A model generated the notes under the pieces. It was not told where the DNA came from, ran no database searches, and saw nothing but the letters and a program-made list of their open reading frames with translations. Position numbers and translations under genes: made by a program. From NCBI GenBank assembly GCA_028691385.1, contig JAQUZL010000002.1, positions 1 to 43,143 on the forward strand: a stretch of 43,143 nt of DNA. Direction: 5' to 3'. Shown one piece after another: positions 18,469 to 28,453 of this stretch. Source of the stretch: Oscillospiraceae bacterium. GTDB lineage: Bacteria > Bacillota > Clostridia > Oscillospirales > Oscillospiraceae. Numbering within the stretch: the stretch's first letter is position 1; every line of letters begins with the position of its first letter.

Positions 18469-19620
18469 ATGGTAGAAACACAGCTGATCGTGCGCGTGTT
18501 TGCAACCATTTTGTTGGCAGTGGTCATTTCCTTTTTGGCAACGCCGATTGTCAAAGGGCTGGCCTACAGGGTTGGCGCAATCGATGTGCCGAAAGATAAC
18601 AGAAGAATGCACAAGCAGCCGATTCCGCGTATGGGCGGCTTGGCCATCTTTTTGGCGTTTCTGTTCAGCGTGCTGCTGTTTGCAGAGGTGGATCGGCAGC
18701 TGAAGGGAATCCTGATGGGCGCGGTGATCATCGTGGTGCTGGGCGTTTTGGACGATATTATGGCGCTTCCTGCGCTGCCAAAATTTTTTGTGCAGATTTT
18801 TGCTGCGTCAATTGCGGTCTATCATGGATGCGTCATTCAATTCGTATCCAATTTTAATATTTTTTCAAGTTCATTATATTTGAACCTTGGCTGGCTCAGC
18901 ATTCCGGTCACCGTGATCTGGATTGTGGCCATCACCAATGCGGTCAATTTTATTGACGGACTCGACGGCCTGGCGGTCGGCGTTTCCGCGATTTCCTCCG
19001 GCACACTGCTGGTCATTGCGCTCATGGTGTCCGAGGGCAATGTGGCCATCGTAATTGCGGCGCTGCTGGGCGCCTGCATCGGGTTTATCCCGTACAACTT
19101 CAATCCGGCAAAAATTTTCATGGGAGATACCGGCTCGACATTTCTTGGCTATATTCTTGCAACGCTGTCCATTCAAGGTTTGTTCAAGATGTATGCGATC
19201 ATTTCCTTTGCCGTCCCGTTTCTGATTCTCGGCGTACCGATTTTTGACATTTGCTTTGCGTTTTTGCGCCGGATTGCCAAAGGGCAGAACCCCATGATTG
19301 CCGACCGGGGTCATATCCATCACCGACTGATTGATATGGGCTTTAGCCAAAAACAGACCGTTGCGATTGCTTATATGATGACCGCAATTCTGGGGCTTGC
19401 CGCGGTGGTGCTTACGACATCCGGAGAGTTTCGTGCGATGTTTCTGATTGCGTCTGTGTTTGTGGTCGGCGCGCTCGGGATGCGCCATATTTTCAAACCG
19501 ACAGACGAGCAGGATGAACAGCAAGTGTCGGATGCGTCAGATGCGCCGGTCGGGCAGACGCCCACTGAAGAAACGACACAAAATACGAACGAAGGAGCGC
19601 AAGAAAATGAAGAGCATTAA
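18469..19620 (+). CDS. Undecaprenyl-phosphate GlcNAc-1-phosphate transferase (MraY/WecA/TagO family)
   Basis: Polytopic; VPKDNRRMHKQPIPRMGGLAIF, VNFIDGLDGLAVGVS, FMGDTGSTFLGY, DRGHIHHRLIDMGFSQKQ. Confidence 0.93.
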   Translation: MVETQLIVRVFATILLAVVISFLATPIVKGLAYRVGAIDVPKDNRRMHKQPIPRMGGLAIFLAFLFSVLLFAEVDRQLKGILMGAVIIVVLGVLDDIMALPALPKFFVQIFAASIAVYHGCVIQFVSNFNIFSSSLYLNLGWLSIPVTVIWIVAITNAVNFIDGLDGLAVGVSAISSGTLLVIALMVSEGNVAIVIAALLGACIGFIPYNFNPAKIFMGDTGSTFLGYILATLSIQGLFKMYAIISFAVPFLILGVPIFDICFAFLRRIAKGQNPMIADRGHIHHRLIDMGFSQKQTVAIAYMMTAILGLAAVVLTTSGEFRAMFLIASVFVVGALGMRHIFKPTDEQDEQQVSDASDAPVGQTPTEETTQNTNEGAQENEEH

Positions 19621-20761
19621 AGTAATGTCGGTGTTCGGCACGCGGCCGGAGGCCATAAAAATGGCGCCGCTGGTCAAAGAGCTTGCGGCAAGGCAGAATG
19701 TGCAGAGCCTTTTGTGCGTGACTGCGCAGCATCGCCAGATGCTGGATTCTGTGTTGAATATTTTTCAGCTGCATCCGGACTATGATCTGGACATTATGGA
19801 GCAGCGGCAGACCTTGACAACCATTACATCCAAAGCGCTGCTCGGTATGGAGCATGTGCTTGAGCAAGCGAAGCCGGATTTGATTCTGGTTCACGGCGAT
19901 ACGACAACTACCTTTGCCGGCGCGCTGGCGGCATTTTATCACCAGGTGCCGATTGGCCATGTTGAGGCAGGCCTTCGCACGTGGGATCGCTACTCGCCGT
20001 TCCCGGAGGAAATGAACCGCACAATGGTGGGCGATCTGGCAGCGCTGCACTTTTCTCCGACCAACGCCAACGCGGACAATCTGCAAAGGGAGTCCGTGAT
20101 GGGCGAGGTGTTTGTCACAGGCAATACGGTGATTGACGCGATGGCGACAACGGTGCAGGAGAATTTTCGATTTACCGAGCCGCTGCTCAATGAACTGGAT
20201 TATACCGGACGCAGACTGGTGGTGGTGACCTGTCACCGCCGGGAGAACTACGGCGAGCCGATGCAGAACATCATGCGGGCCATTCGCCGCATGGTGCAAA
20301 TGCATCCGGATATCGATGTGGTCTATCCGGTACATTTGAGTCCGGTTGTGCGCGAGTGCGCATTTGGCATTCTTTCCGGCGTGCCACACGTTTACCTGAT
20401 TGATCCGCTGGATGTGGAGCAGATGCATAACCTGATGGCGCGCTGTTACATGGTCATGACCGACTCCGGCGGTCTGCAGGAGGAAGCGCCCGCGATGGGC
20501 AAGCCGGTGCTGGTGATGCGCAGGGAAACCGAGCGGCCGGAAGCCATTGCGGCGGGAACGGCGCAGCTGGCCGGCGTGGAAGAGGAGCAGGTTCTTGCTT
20601 TGGCAAACGAGCTGCTGAATGATCCGGAAACGTATCATAAAATGGCAAAAGCCATCAACCCGTATGGTGATGGACATGCCTGCCGCAGAATTGCGGATGC
20701 GATCGAATGGCACTTTGGAATGCGTCCGGAAAAACCCGAGAATTTTTCAACCGAAAAATAA
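19607..20761 (+). CDS. wecB: UDP-N-acetylglucosamine 2-epimerase (non-hydrolysing)
   Basis: IKVMSVFGTRPEAIKMAPLVKEL, VHGDTTTTFAGALAAFYHQVPIGHVEAGLRT, TCHRRENYGEPMQNI; ATG 19607 overlaps the upstream stop by 14 nt. Confidence 0.95.
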   Translation: MKSIKVMSVFGTRPEAIKMAPLVKELAARQNVQSLLCVTAQHRQMLDSVLNIFQLHPDYDLDIMEQRQTLTTITSKALLGMEHVLEQAKPDLILVHGDTTTTFAGALAAFYHQVPIGHVEAGLRTWDRYSPFPEEMNRTMVGDLAALHFSPTNANADNLQRESVMGEVFVTGNTVIDAMATTVQENFRFTEPLLNELDYTGRRLVVVTCHRRENYGEPMQNIMRAIRRMVQMHPDIDVVYPVHLSPVVRECAFGILSGVPHVYLIDPLDVEQMHNLMARCYMVMTDSGGLQEEAPAMGKPVLVMRRETERPEAIAAGTAQLAGVEEEQVLALANELLNDPETYHKMAKAINPYGDGHACRRIADAIEWHFGMRPEKPENFSTEK

Positions 20762-20776
20762 TTAGGAGGCAGCGAC

Positions 20777-21544
20777 ATGGAACAGAAAAACAGCGGAAAA
20801 GTTGTTTGGATTGCCATTGTCGCTGCCGTTTTAGTGACTGGGATCTTGATTGCCGTTTTTTTTGCGCTGCAATCCACCGGCGACCGCTCTGAAATCGTGC
20901 TGCCCTCTGGGCAAAGCAGCCACGATGCGCCTGCGCCGACGCAGGATGACGGCGCTTCGCTGGTGGAGGTGTCTGTCAATAATGTGCAGACGGTCATTGC
21001 CGGACTTTCGCGTCCTGCGGCCTATCGGCAGTCCTTCTCAATCCAATCCGCATGGGATGACGCCGCTGCAAGCAGCACTGTGACGATGTATGTGGCCGAT
21101 GCGGTCACAAAAGCGGATATTGCAATGACGGGTCGCGACACGCAGCACCTTTTGACGGATGGGAAAGTGGCCTATCTCTGGTATGGCAGCGAGTATCGCT
21201 ATCGCGCGCTGCAGCTCGATGAAAGCGTGACAAGCGACGATTTGACCCATATTCCCACCTATGAGGATGTCCTGCAATATGATGTGTCTCTGATTACGGC
21301 CGCGTCCTATGTCTTTGAAGAGGACAAAGACATCCTGCTGGTGCAGTGCGTGGACGGGGATTATTCGGATACGTTCCGCATTGACCTTTCCACAGGCCTG
21401 CTCTGTGCGGCGCAAACCGACTATTTGGATCGGACAATTTATCAGATGTCTGAGATGGAAACTGCGTCGTTCAGCAAGGCAGATCCGGTGTTTCGCCAGA
21501 ACTTTCTGCTGCCGGACGGAACCAATCCGTTTTCAGAAGAATAA
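20777..21544 (+). CDS. Membrane-anchored extracytoplasmic protein of unknown function (LolA/GerS-like appearance)
   Basis: AGGAGG SD before ATG; single N-terminal TM; low-complexity linker; beta-rich extracellular domain. Confidence 0.8.
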   Translation: MEQKNSGKVVWIAIVAAVLVTGILIAVFFALQSTGDRSEIVLPSGQSSHDAPAPTQDDGASLVEVSVNNVQTVIAGLSRPAAYRQSFSIQSAWDDAAASSTVTMYVADAVTKADIAMTGRDTQHLLTDGKVAYLWYGSEYRYRALQLDESVTSDDLTHIPTYEDVLQYDVSLITAASYVFEEDKDILLVQCVDGDYSDTFRIDLSTGLLCAAQTDYLDRTIYQMSEMETASFSKADPVFRQNFLLPDGTNPFSEE

Positions 21545-21841
21545 AAACACGATGGCGGCCACCAGCACCACAATGTCGTCGCCTTCGCCATCGAGCAGCA
21601 GCAGCGCAAGAATGGCCAGAACCAACAGATCACCGGTGTCAATTTGGCGCAGATTTAAGAAGGACAGCGGCGAGGCGTGCGGCGGCTGACATGGCTCCGG
21701 CGGCCTTGACGGTTCCGGTGGCCTCGGCGGCGGTTCCGGGCTATGGGGCGGCGCATGCTGCGGCCTTGTCGGTTCCGGCAGGTGCTCACAACGGCAGCTG
21801 CCGTCAGCATTATGAATATAGCGGTTATACGTCTGGCTCAC
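21533..21841 (-). CDS. Small Pro-rich protein with C-terminal hydrophobic segments
   Basis: GTG start just after the stop of the upstream gene; HLPEPTRPQHAPPHSPEPPPRPPEPSRPPEP then LLVLAILALLLLDGEGDDIVVLVAAIVFLFF. Confidence 0.6.
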   Translation of the reverse strand: MSQTYNRYIHNADGSCRCEHLPEPTRPQHAPPHSPEPPPRPPEPSRPPEPCQPPHASPLSFLNLRQIDTGDLLVLAILALLLLDGEGDDIVVLVAAIVFLFF

Positions 21842-21842
21842 C

Positions 21843-22205
21843 TCATTTCTCACCGGCGCCGTAGTTGCGCAGCGCAGCCTCTGCAATACTGGCCAGCTTG
21901 GCAATTCGTATGGCACGGCTGATGGACTGCTGCCGATGCTGGTTGAGAAACGGCCGCAGCGCGTTGAGCAGCGCCATCTGATTTCCACTGATTTTGCCGC
22001 CGGACTTCATAGCTTCCATCACGGTGTGGATCGCGTTTTCCTCAAACAGCGGTTCAACCGGCACAGCCCCGTCCGCGTGCGGCGAGTCGTCGGAGCGTGA
22101 GGAATCTGGCGGAGGAAATCCAAGTGATTTGGCGATGGACATGATTTGCTCCATGCTTTCTGGATTCGCTAAGATTTCGCCGATGCGGCCCTCTAAATCC
22201 TCCAT
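21843..22205 (-). CDS. Small hypothetical protein
   Basis: MEDLEGRIGEILANPESMEQIMSIAKSLG...; 120 aa; tightly packed between two small ORFs on the same strand. Confidence 0.7.
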   Translation of the reverse strand: MEDLEGRIGEILANPESMEQIMSIAKSLGFPPPDSSRSDDSPHADGAVPVEPLFEENAIHTVMEAMKSGGKISGNQMALLNALRPFLNQHRQQSISRAIRIAKLASIAEAALRNYGAGEK

Positions 22206-22211
22206 GGCGCG

Positions 22212-22439
22212 TTACTTCTCGTTGATTTTTCGAACCAGCTCCTGCGCCTCCGGGGTGCGCATCAGCGGCTCAAGCAGCTGCTTTGCATCCTCTTGCCGGC
22301 CGGATTTCAGCGCGTCTGCGGCTTTGCGAAGAACCGCGCCGCCGTCTTGATTGAGCAGCGCAATCAGACTTTTCCCCTCTGAGGAGCCGAGCACTTTTTG
22401 AATATCGAATTCTGAAAAGGGCATTTTTTGTTTTTCCAT
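22212..22439 (-). CDS. Small hypothetical protein
   Basis: 75 aa MEKQKMPFSEFDIQKVLGSSEGKSLIALLNQDGGAVLRKAADALKSG; AGGAGG SD 7 nt before ATG. Confidence 0.7.
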   Translation of the reverse strand: MEKQKMPFSEFDIQKVLGSSEGKSLIALLNQDGGAVLRKAADALKSGRQEDAKQLLEPLMRTPEAQELVRKINEK

Positions 22440-22504
22440 TCAGATTCCTCCTAATCTGGGATGCTATATCCTATGCGATTTTGTTTGAACAGGTGATGAT
22501 CTTC

Positions 22505-22975
22505 ATGAAAATACTTGTGCTATCCGATTCTCATGGCTGTCTGGATTTTATGCGCCGTGCGGTAGAAATAGAGCAGCCAGATGCGGTGTGTCATCTTGGA
22601 GATCATGCGCGCGATGCGGCAATCCTGAAAAAGGAAAATCCACAGCTCCCTGTGCATGTGGTGCGCGGAAACTGCGACTGCTTTGGCAATGCGCCGGATG
22701 AAGCGCACATCACGCTTGGCGGAAGGCCGATTCTGATGATGCACGGCCACCGTTATGGCGTGAAATCCTCGCCCTATCGTGCGATTCTTGCTGCAAGGCA
22801 AGTTGGTGCAGTGGTGCTCCTGTTTGGGCATACGCATCGGCGCACCTGCTTTCTGGATCAGAACCTATGGGTTATGAATCCTGGCTCCTGTATGGGCAGC
22901 AAACCGGTTTCTTATGGCGTAATTATGATTGAGAACTGCCAAATTACCTGCCAAACACATGTGCTTGACGGGTGA
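22505..22975 (+). CDS. YfcE/MJ0936-family metallophosphoesterase
   Basis: KILVLSDSHG, HLGDHARD, VRGNCD, LMMHGHRYG, LFGHTHRRT, NPGS. Confidence 0.93.
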   Translation: MKILVLSDSHGCLDFMRRAVEIEQPDAVCHLGDHARDAAILKKENPQLPVHVVRGNCDCFGNAPDEAHITLGGRPILMMHGHRYGVKSSPYRAILAARQVGAVVLLFGHTHRRTCFLDQNLWVMNPGSCMGSKPVSYGVIMIENCQITCQTHVLDG

Positions 22976-22998
22976 ATGCGGCTTTGAGAGGAAGTGAC

Positions 22999-24243
22999 AT
23001 GATGGACGTGTGCGATGATTATCCGTTGGATGCTTATTTTATGGAGGATAAACAAACGCGGGAGCTGCTCAAATCCATTCCAACACCGTTTTATCTGTTT
23101 GATGAGCAGACAATTCGGGAACGCGCCAGAAAACTAAATGAGGATTTGAATTGGTGCAATGAATATGCGCAGTATTTCCCAATTGCTGCCTGCCCGAATT
23201 TGGAAATCATGAAGATTTTGCGGGACAGTCGTGTTGGTGCGTCTGCAGGCTCGGCCATAGAACTGAATATGGCGGTCGCGGCAGGCTTTACAGGCGATCA
23301 GATCCTGTTTTCGCCGCCGTTTCCCGAGAAGACGGATTTTCTGGCTGCGCAAGCAGCCCACCCCATTGTGGTACTGAGTGATCCGGAGGTGGCCAAAATC
23401 TATGCGTCGTACGGCGCGCTGGGCAGCACGGTTTGCCTGCGCTATAATCCGGGCGAATATTGGGTGCGCGGCATGAAACGGACATCCAGAAGCAAGCTTG
23501 GCATGCTGGAAAGCGAGATGCGTGCACTCATTCCGCAGCTGTAGCAAATGGGCGTGCAAAGAATCGGCATTTCCGGCTGCTTTGGTAAAAATGAGGATCC
23601 CGTCCAGTATTATCCCGTGACGACAAAGCGATTACTCTTGTTGGCGGATCGACTTTTGGAGCAAGTGCCGTTTGACATGGCCTTTGTGGATATTATGGGC
23701 GGTCTTGCCGTCACACAAAATATGGAAAACGAGCAGACGGATTACACGCAGACTGCCAATTTGGTGCGTGAGGAAATCGTAGCGTTTGAAAGCAAGCATG
23801 GGCATTTGCGCATGATCACCGAGATCGGCCGCGCCATGATGGCGCCGTGCGCGATTTTGGTGTCCCGGGTGCTCCATGTGCGCAATGCCGCCAGAAGCTT
23901 TTTGGTGCTGGATGCGTCCTCTTCGGATCTGTCACGGCATGTGGTGTTTGGAACGCAGTATCATGTCAGCGTCCTTGGAAAGCGCTCTATCCACGGCAGG
24001 CAGTACTATGACGTCGTTGGGAAAATCAATTCCTCCAGCGACTGCCTTGCCGAGCGATGCATGCTGCCCAGCACGGATGCGGGCGACTTCTGCGTGGTGC
24101 ACGATGTTGGCGCGCATTGCGTGGGAAACATATATTTGCGCTACGGCTATGGCCGGTGCGGCGTCTATCTGCGGTCGAACGATGGCACGGTGAAGCTGAT
24201 TGACGCGCCTGTCCGCCCGTCGGCGTTCAGTACATCGCAATAA
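22999..24243 (+). pseudogene. Fold-III PLP decarboxylase-like gene (DapDC/LysA-related) interrupted by in-frame TAG at 23542-23544
   Basis: 22999-23544 and 23548-24243 share a frame, separated by TAG CAA; TPFYLFDEQTIRERARKL... and ...EIGRAMMAPCAILVSRVLHVR fold-III motifs; no SD before ATG 23548. Confidence 0.75.
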
Positions 24244-24421
24244 AGGCAATGGTGGAAATCACTGTGCACACGCCGATGGCCAGTGTTACAATGGATTCTG
24301 CCCACGCGAGCACGCCCTGTAAGAACGGGGAAGGGCAAGCGTGGCTCGGTTCTTCCAGGATTGGCTCTCGATTGACCTGCGTATCCTGAAAATCTACGTA
24401 AATGACATGTTTGGCATCCAT
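24227..24421 (-). CDS. Small single-TM protein, 64 aa
   Basis: AAAAGGAGG SD then ATG 24421; C-terminal TM AESIVTLAIGVCTVISTIAFIAMY. Confidence 0.6.
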   Translation of the reverse strand: MDAKHVIYVDFQDTQVNREPILEEPSHACPSPFLQGVLAWAESIVTLAIGVCTVISTIAFIAMY

Positions 24422-24506
24422 ATGGAAGACCTCCTTTTGTCATCATCATACGCGATCACCTGTCCGTTATTACGGACAATTTACGCGCGCAGGCGCAAAA
24501 AATACA

Positions 24507-24544
24507 AAAATCTCGGCTCCTGTTTGACAGGCAGCCGAGATTTT
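24507..24544. terminator. Terminator of the aminotransferase gene
   Basis: AAAATCTCGGCT...AGCCGAGATTTT inverted repeat. Confidence 0.75.
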
Positions 24545-24557
24545 ATCATTTTCCGGA

Positions 24558-25748
24558 TTAGCAAAGACCGTATTCCTGCGCTAACTGACGAAACGCGGGC
24601 AGCGAACGCTGAATGGTTTCGTGGCTGACACAATAAGCGATGCGGACATATCCCGGGCAGCCGAAGCTGGTGGCCGGTACAATCAGGATATGCAGCTGCT
24701 TGGCACGCGCCACAAACGCTTTGTCATCGCCATTGGGCGCTTTCACAAACAGGTAAAATGCGCCCTCCGGTTTGATGCAGGCAAAGCCGTCTGCGCGCAA
24801 TGCGCCATAGAGCAGCTCCCGGTTTCGGTCATAGACGGCGATGTCGGTTTTCTCGTTGAGGCACTGCGCGACAACGCGCTGCAAAAGCGACGGCGCGTTG
24901 ACAAAGCCCAGAACGCGGGTGGCAATGGATGCGGCAGAGTAAATGAGCGCAGCATCGTCGGCTTCGGACGGGATGACAAGATAGCCGATTCGTTCGCCGG
25001 GCAGAGAAAGCGATTTGCTCCAGGAATACCCAACAATGGTGTTGCGGTAGTACTTTGTGACGTAGGGCACTTCCACGCCGTCATAGGCCAGCTCCCGGTA
25101 TGGCTCATCGGAAATCAAATAAATCGGCGCACCAAATTCCTGCTGCTTTTCTTCCAAAATTTCGCCAAGTGCGGTCAAGGTCTGGGCGGAATAGACAACG
25201 CCGGTGGGATTGTTGGGGGTGTTGATGATGACGGCCTTGGTTTTTGCCGTGATCCGCTGACGAAATTCTGACAGGTTGGGCTGAAATGTTTCCAAATTCG
25301 GCGAAACCGCAATGAGCGCCGCATCGTAGTTTGCCACATAGTTGGTATATTCTGTAAAAAAAGGTGCAAATGTCAACACTTCGTCGCCGGGGTTGAGCAG
25401 CGTTTTGAGAATCACATTTAAACCGCCCGCAGCGCCGACCGTCATAATGAGATTGTCCCGCGTAAATGCGGTTTGGAAGCGTTCGTTGATGGAGAATGCG
25501 ATGCGGTCGCGCACGTCCTCATAGCCGGTGTTGGACATATAGCCGTGCACCATCAGGGAATCCTCGCTGTCAAGGATTTGGATGGCAGCTTGGCGCACCG
25601 CCTGCGGCGCGGGCACACTGGGATTGCCAAGACTAAAATCATAGACGTTTTCCGCGCCGAATTCCTTGGCCATCTGCTTGCCCTCTTCGAACATGGCGCG
25701 AATGACGGAATTGTTTTGGGCAAGCTTTTTCATTTTTTCTGAAATCAT
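24558..25748 (-). CDS. Pyridoxal-phosphate aminotransferase class I/II
   Basis: YDFSLGNPSVPAP, INTPNNPTGVVYS, ISDEPYRELAYDG, SWSKSLSLPGERIGYLV (PLP Lys). Confidence 0.95.
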   Translation of the reverse strand: MISEKMKKLAQNNSVIRAMFEEGKQMAKEFGAENVYDFSLGNPSVPAPQAVRQAAIQILDSEDSLMVHGYMSNTGYEDVRDRIAFSINERFQTAFTRDNLIMTVGAAGGLNVILKTLLNPGDEVLTFAPFFTEYTNYVANYDAALIAVSPNLETFQPNLSEFRQRITAKTKAVIINTPNNPTGVVYSAQTLTALGEILEEKQQEFGAPIYLISDEPYRELAYDGVEVPYVTKYYRNTIVGYSWSKSLSLPGERIGYLVIPSEADDAALIYSAASIATRVLGFVNAPSLLQRVVAQCLNEKTDIAVYDRNRELLYGALRADGFACIKPEGAFYLFVKAPNGDDKAFVARAKQLHILIVPATSFGCPGYVRIAYCVSHETIQRSLPAFRQLAQEYGLC

Positions 25749-25766
25749 ATCGGTTTGCTCCTTGTT

Positions 25767-27290
<1,524 letters not shown>

Positions 27291-27442
27291 GCCGTACCCT
27301 CCTAAATTTCAATTATCTCTTTATAGTTTGAAGATTTTCCGGTATAATGTCAACAGAAAATTCGGCCAAAAGCATATAAAGTCCGCTTTATGGGACAGCT
27401 CGTATTGTATACTGCATGCAAAGACAGAAAGGATGCGATTGT

Positions 27443-27568
27443 ATGCAGATTCAGATGCGTTATGTGAATGGTCATGTGGAGGTTTTTACCAGCGCAGGTC
27501 GATTCCTGTTCTCGGCAGACAGCGTGTTCGAGGCCGAGCAGGTGCTTGCGGAGGAAGAAGCAGCATAA
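27443..27568 (+). CDS. Small protein (41 aa) below the ORF-track cutoff
   Basis: GAAAGGA upstream; MQIQMRYVNGHVEVFTSAGRFLFSADSVFEAEQVLAEEEAA; immediately precedes the ArsC/Spx ORF. Confidence 0.6.
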   Translation: MQIQMRYVNGHVEVFTSAGRFLFSADSVFEAEQVLAEEEAA

Positions 27569-27585
27569 TCGGGGGAGGAAGCTCA

Positions 27586-27927
27586 TTGAACATTCAGATT
27601 TTCGGAAAATCCAAATGTTTTGACACAAAAAAGGCAGAGCGCTACTTCAAGGAGCGGCGCATCAAGGTGCAGCAGATCGACCTGCTGCGGTATGGCATGT
27701 CCGGCGGAGAATTTGACAGTGTTCTGCGCGCAGTCGGCGGCATTGACAACCTGATCGACTGGGACGGTTCCTCGCCGGAGGTGGAACTTTTGCGGCATCT
27801 TGCGGTGCAGCGGCAAAAAGAGGACAAGGTGTACGAGCAGCCAAAGCTGATGAAAACGCCCATCGTCCGAAATGGAAAGCTGGCGACGGTCGGCTATCGC
27901 CCGGAAATTTGGGATACCTGGAAATAA
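27586..27927 (+). CDS. ArsC/Spx (YfgD-like) thioredoxin-fold family protein
   Basis: TTG start after GGGGGAGG; LNIQIFGKSKCFDTKKAERYFKERRIKVQQIDL and TPIVRNGKLATVGYRPEIWD. Confidence 0.88.
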   Translation: MNIQIFGKSKCFDTKKAERYFKERRIKVQQIDLLRYGMSGGEFDSVLRAVGGIDNLIDWDGSSPEVELLRHLAVQRQKEDKVYEQPKLMKTPIVRNGKLATVGYRPEIWDTWK

Positions 27928-27930
27928 CCG

Positions 27931-27963
27931 AAAAGGCACAATCCGCAAGGATTGCGCCTTTTC
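27931..27963 (+). terminator. Rho-independent terminator
   Basis: AAAAGGC-A-CAATCC-GCAA-GGATTG-C-GCCTTTT. Confidence 0.8.
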
Positions 27964-27979
27964 TGCAGGCGTAGAACAT

Positions 27980-28288
27980 TCAGATCGGCTCATTGGCGTC
28001 CAAATCCTTGGTTTCCTCCAAAATGTGCCGCAGGCTGGCAGTGCCATCGGTCAGCACCCGTTTGACGCGGCTGATCGTGGCGGAGCTGGCATTGGTTTTT
28101 TGGGAAATATCCACATAGACCGCGCCATCCAGCAACAGGCTTGCCACGTCAAAGCGCTGTTCCATGGAGTACATTTCGCTGGGGGAGCAGAGATCCTGAA
28201 AAAAGTCAAAGCAATCCTCCTTGGTTTTCAGATGCAGAATTGCCTCATAGAGATCCAGAGCGTGTTCCTTTGGGGAAAGAGAGCGCAT
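27980..28288 (-). CDS. yerC: TrpR-like protein YerC/YecD family
   Basis: LYEAILHLKTKEDCFDFFQDLCSPSEMYSMEQRFDVASLLLDGAVYVDISQKTNASSATISRVKRVL; ATG 28288 after GGAGGAAG. Confidence 0.92.
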   Translation of the reverse strand: MRSLSPKEHALDLYEAILHLKTKEDCFDFFQDLCSPSEMYSMEQRFDVASLLLDGAVYVDISQKTNASSATISRVKRVLTDGTASLRHILEETKDLDANEPI

Positions 28289-28317
28289 AGCAACTTCCTC
28301 CTTTTTTGGTTTCTTAC

Positions 28318-28346
28318 ATTGTAGCACTTTAACGCGTTTATGTAAA
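28318..28346 (-). promoter_or_regulatory. Promoter for yerC: TTTACA-17-TACAAT (minus)
   Basis: Minus -35 28346-28341, -10 28323-28318, 17-nt spacer. Confidence 0.6.
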
Positions 28347-28361
28347 CATGCTTTTCATGGA

Positions 28362-28390
28362 TTGACAAAAAAAGAAAATCGCGATATAAT
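28362..28390 (+). promoter_or_regulatory. Full-consensus promoter TTGACA-17-TATAAT for acyl-CoA synthetase
   Basis: -35 28362-28367, -10 28385-28390, spacer 17. Confidence 0.8.
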
Positions 28391-28453
28391 TCAATTGTTT
28401 TAATAACTAACGCTTTAGAGAACAAAAGTAATTCCTGTAAAGGAGAAGAAACA

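Noticed and set aside
23542-23544. Pyrrolysine at the in-frame TAG
   Set aside because: No pyl genes visible in the window, protein is not a methylamine methyltransferase, and other catalytic residues are also lost; nonsense mutation is simpler. Not excluded at genome level.
27320-27353. Promoter for glpK using TTGACA at 27353-27348 (minus)
   Set aside because: The nearest TATAAA is about 22 nt away, too long for a standard promoter; left uncalled.
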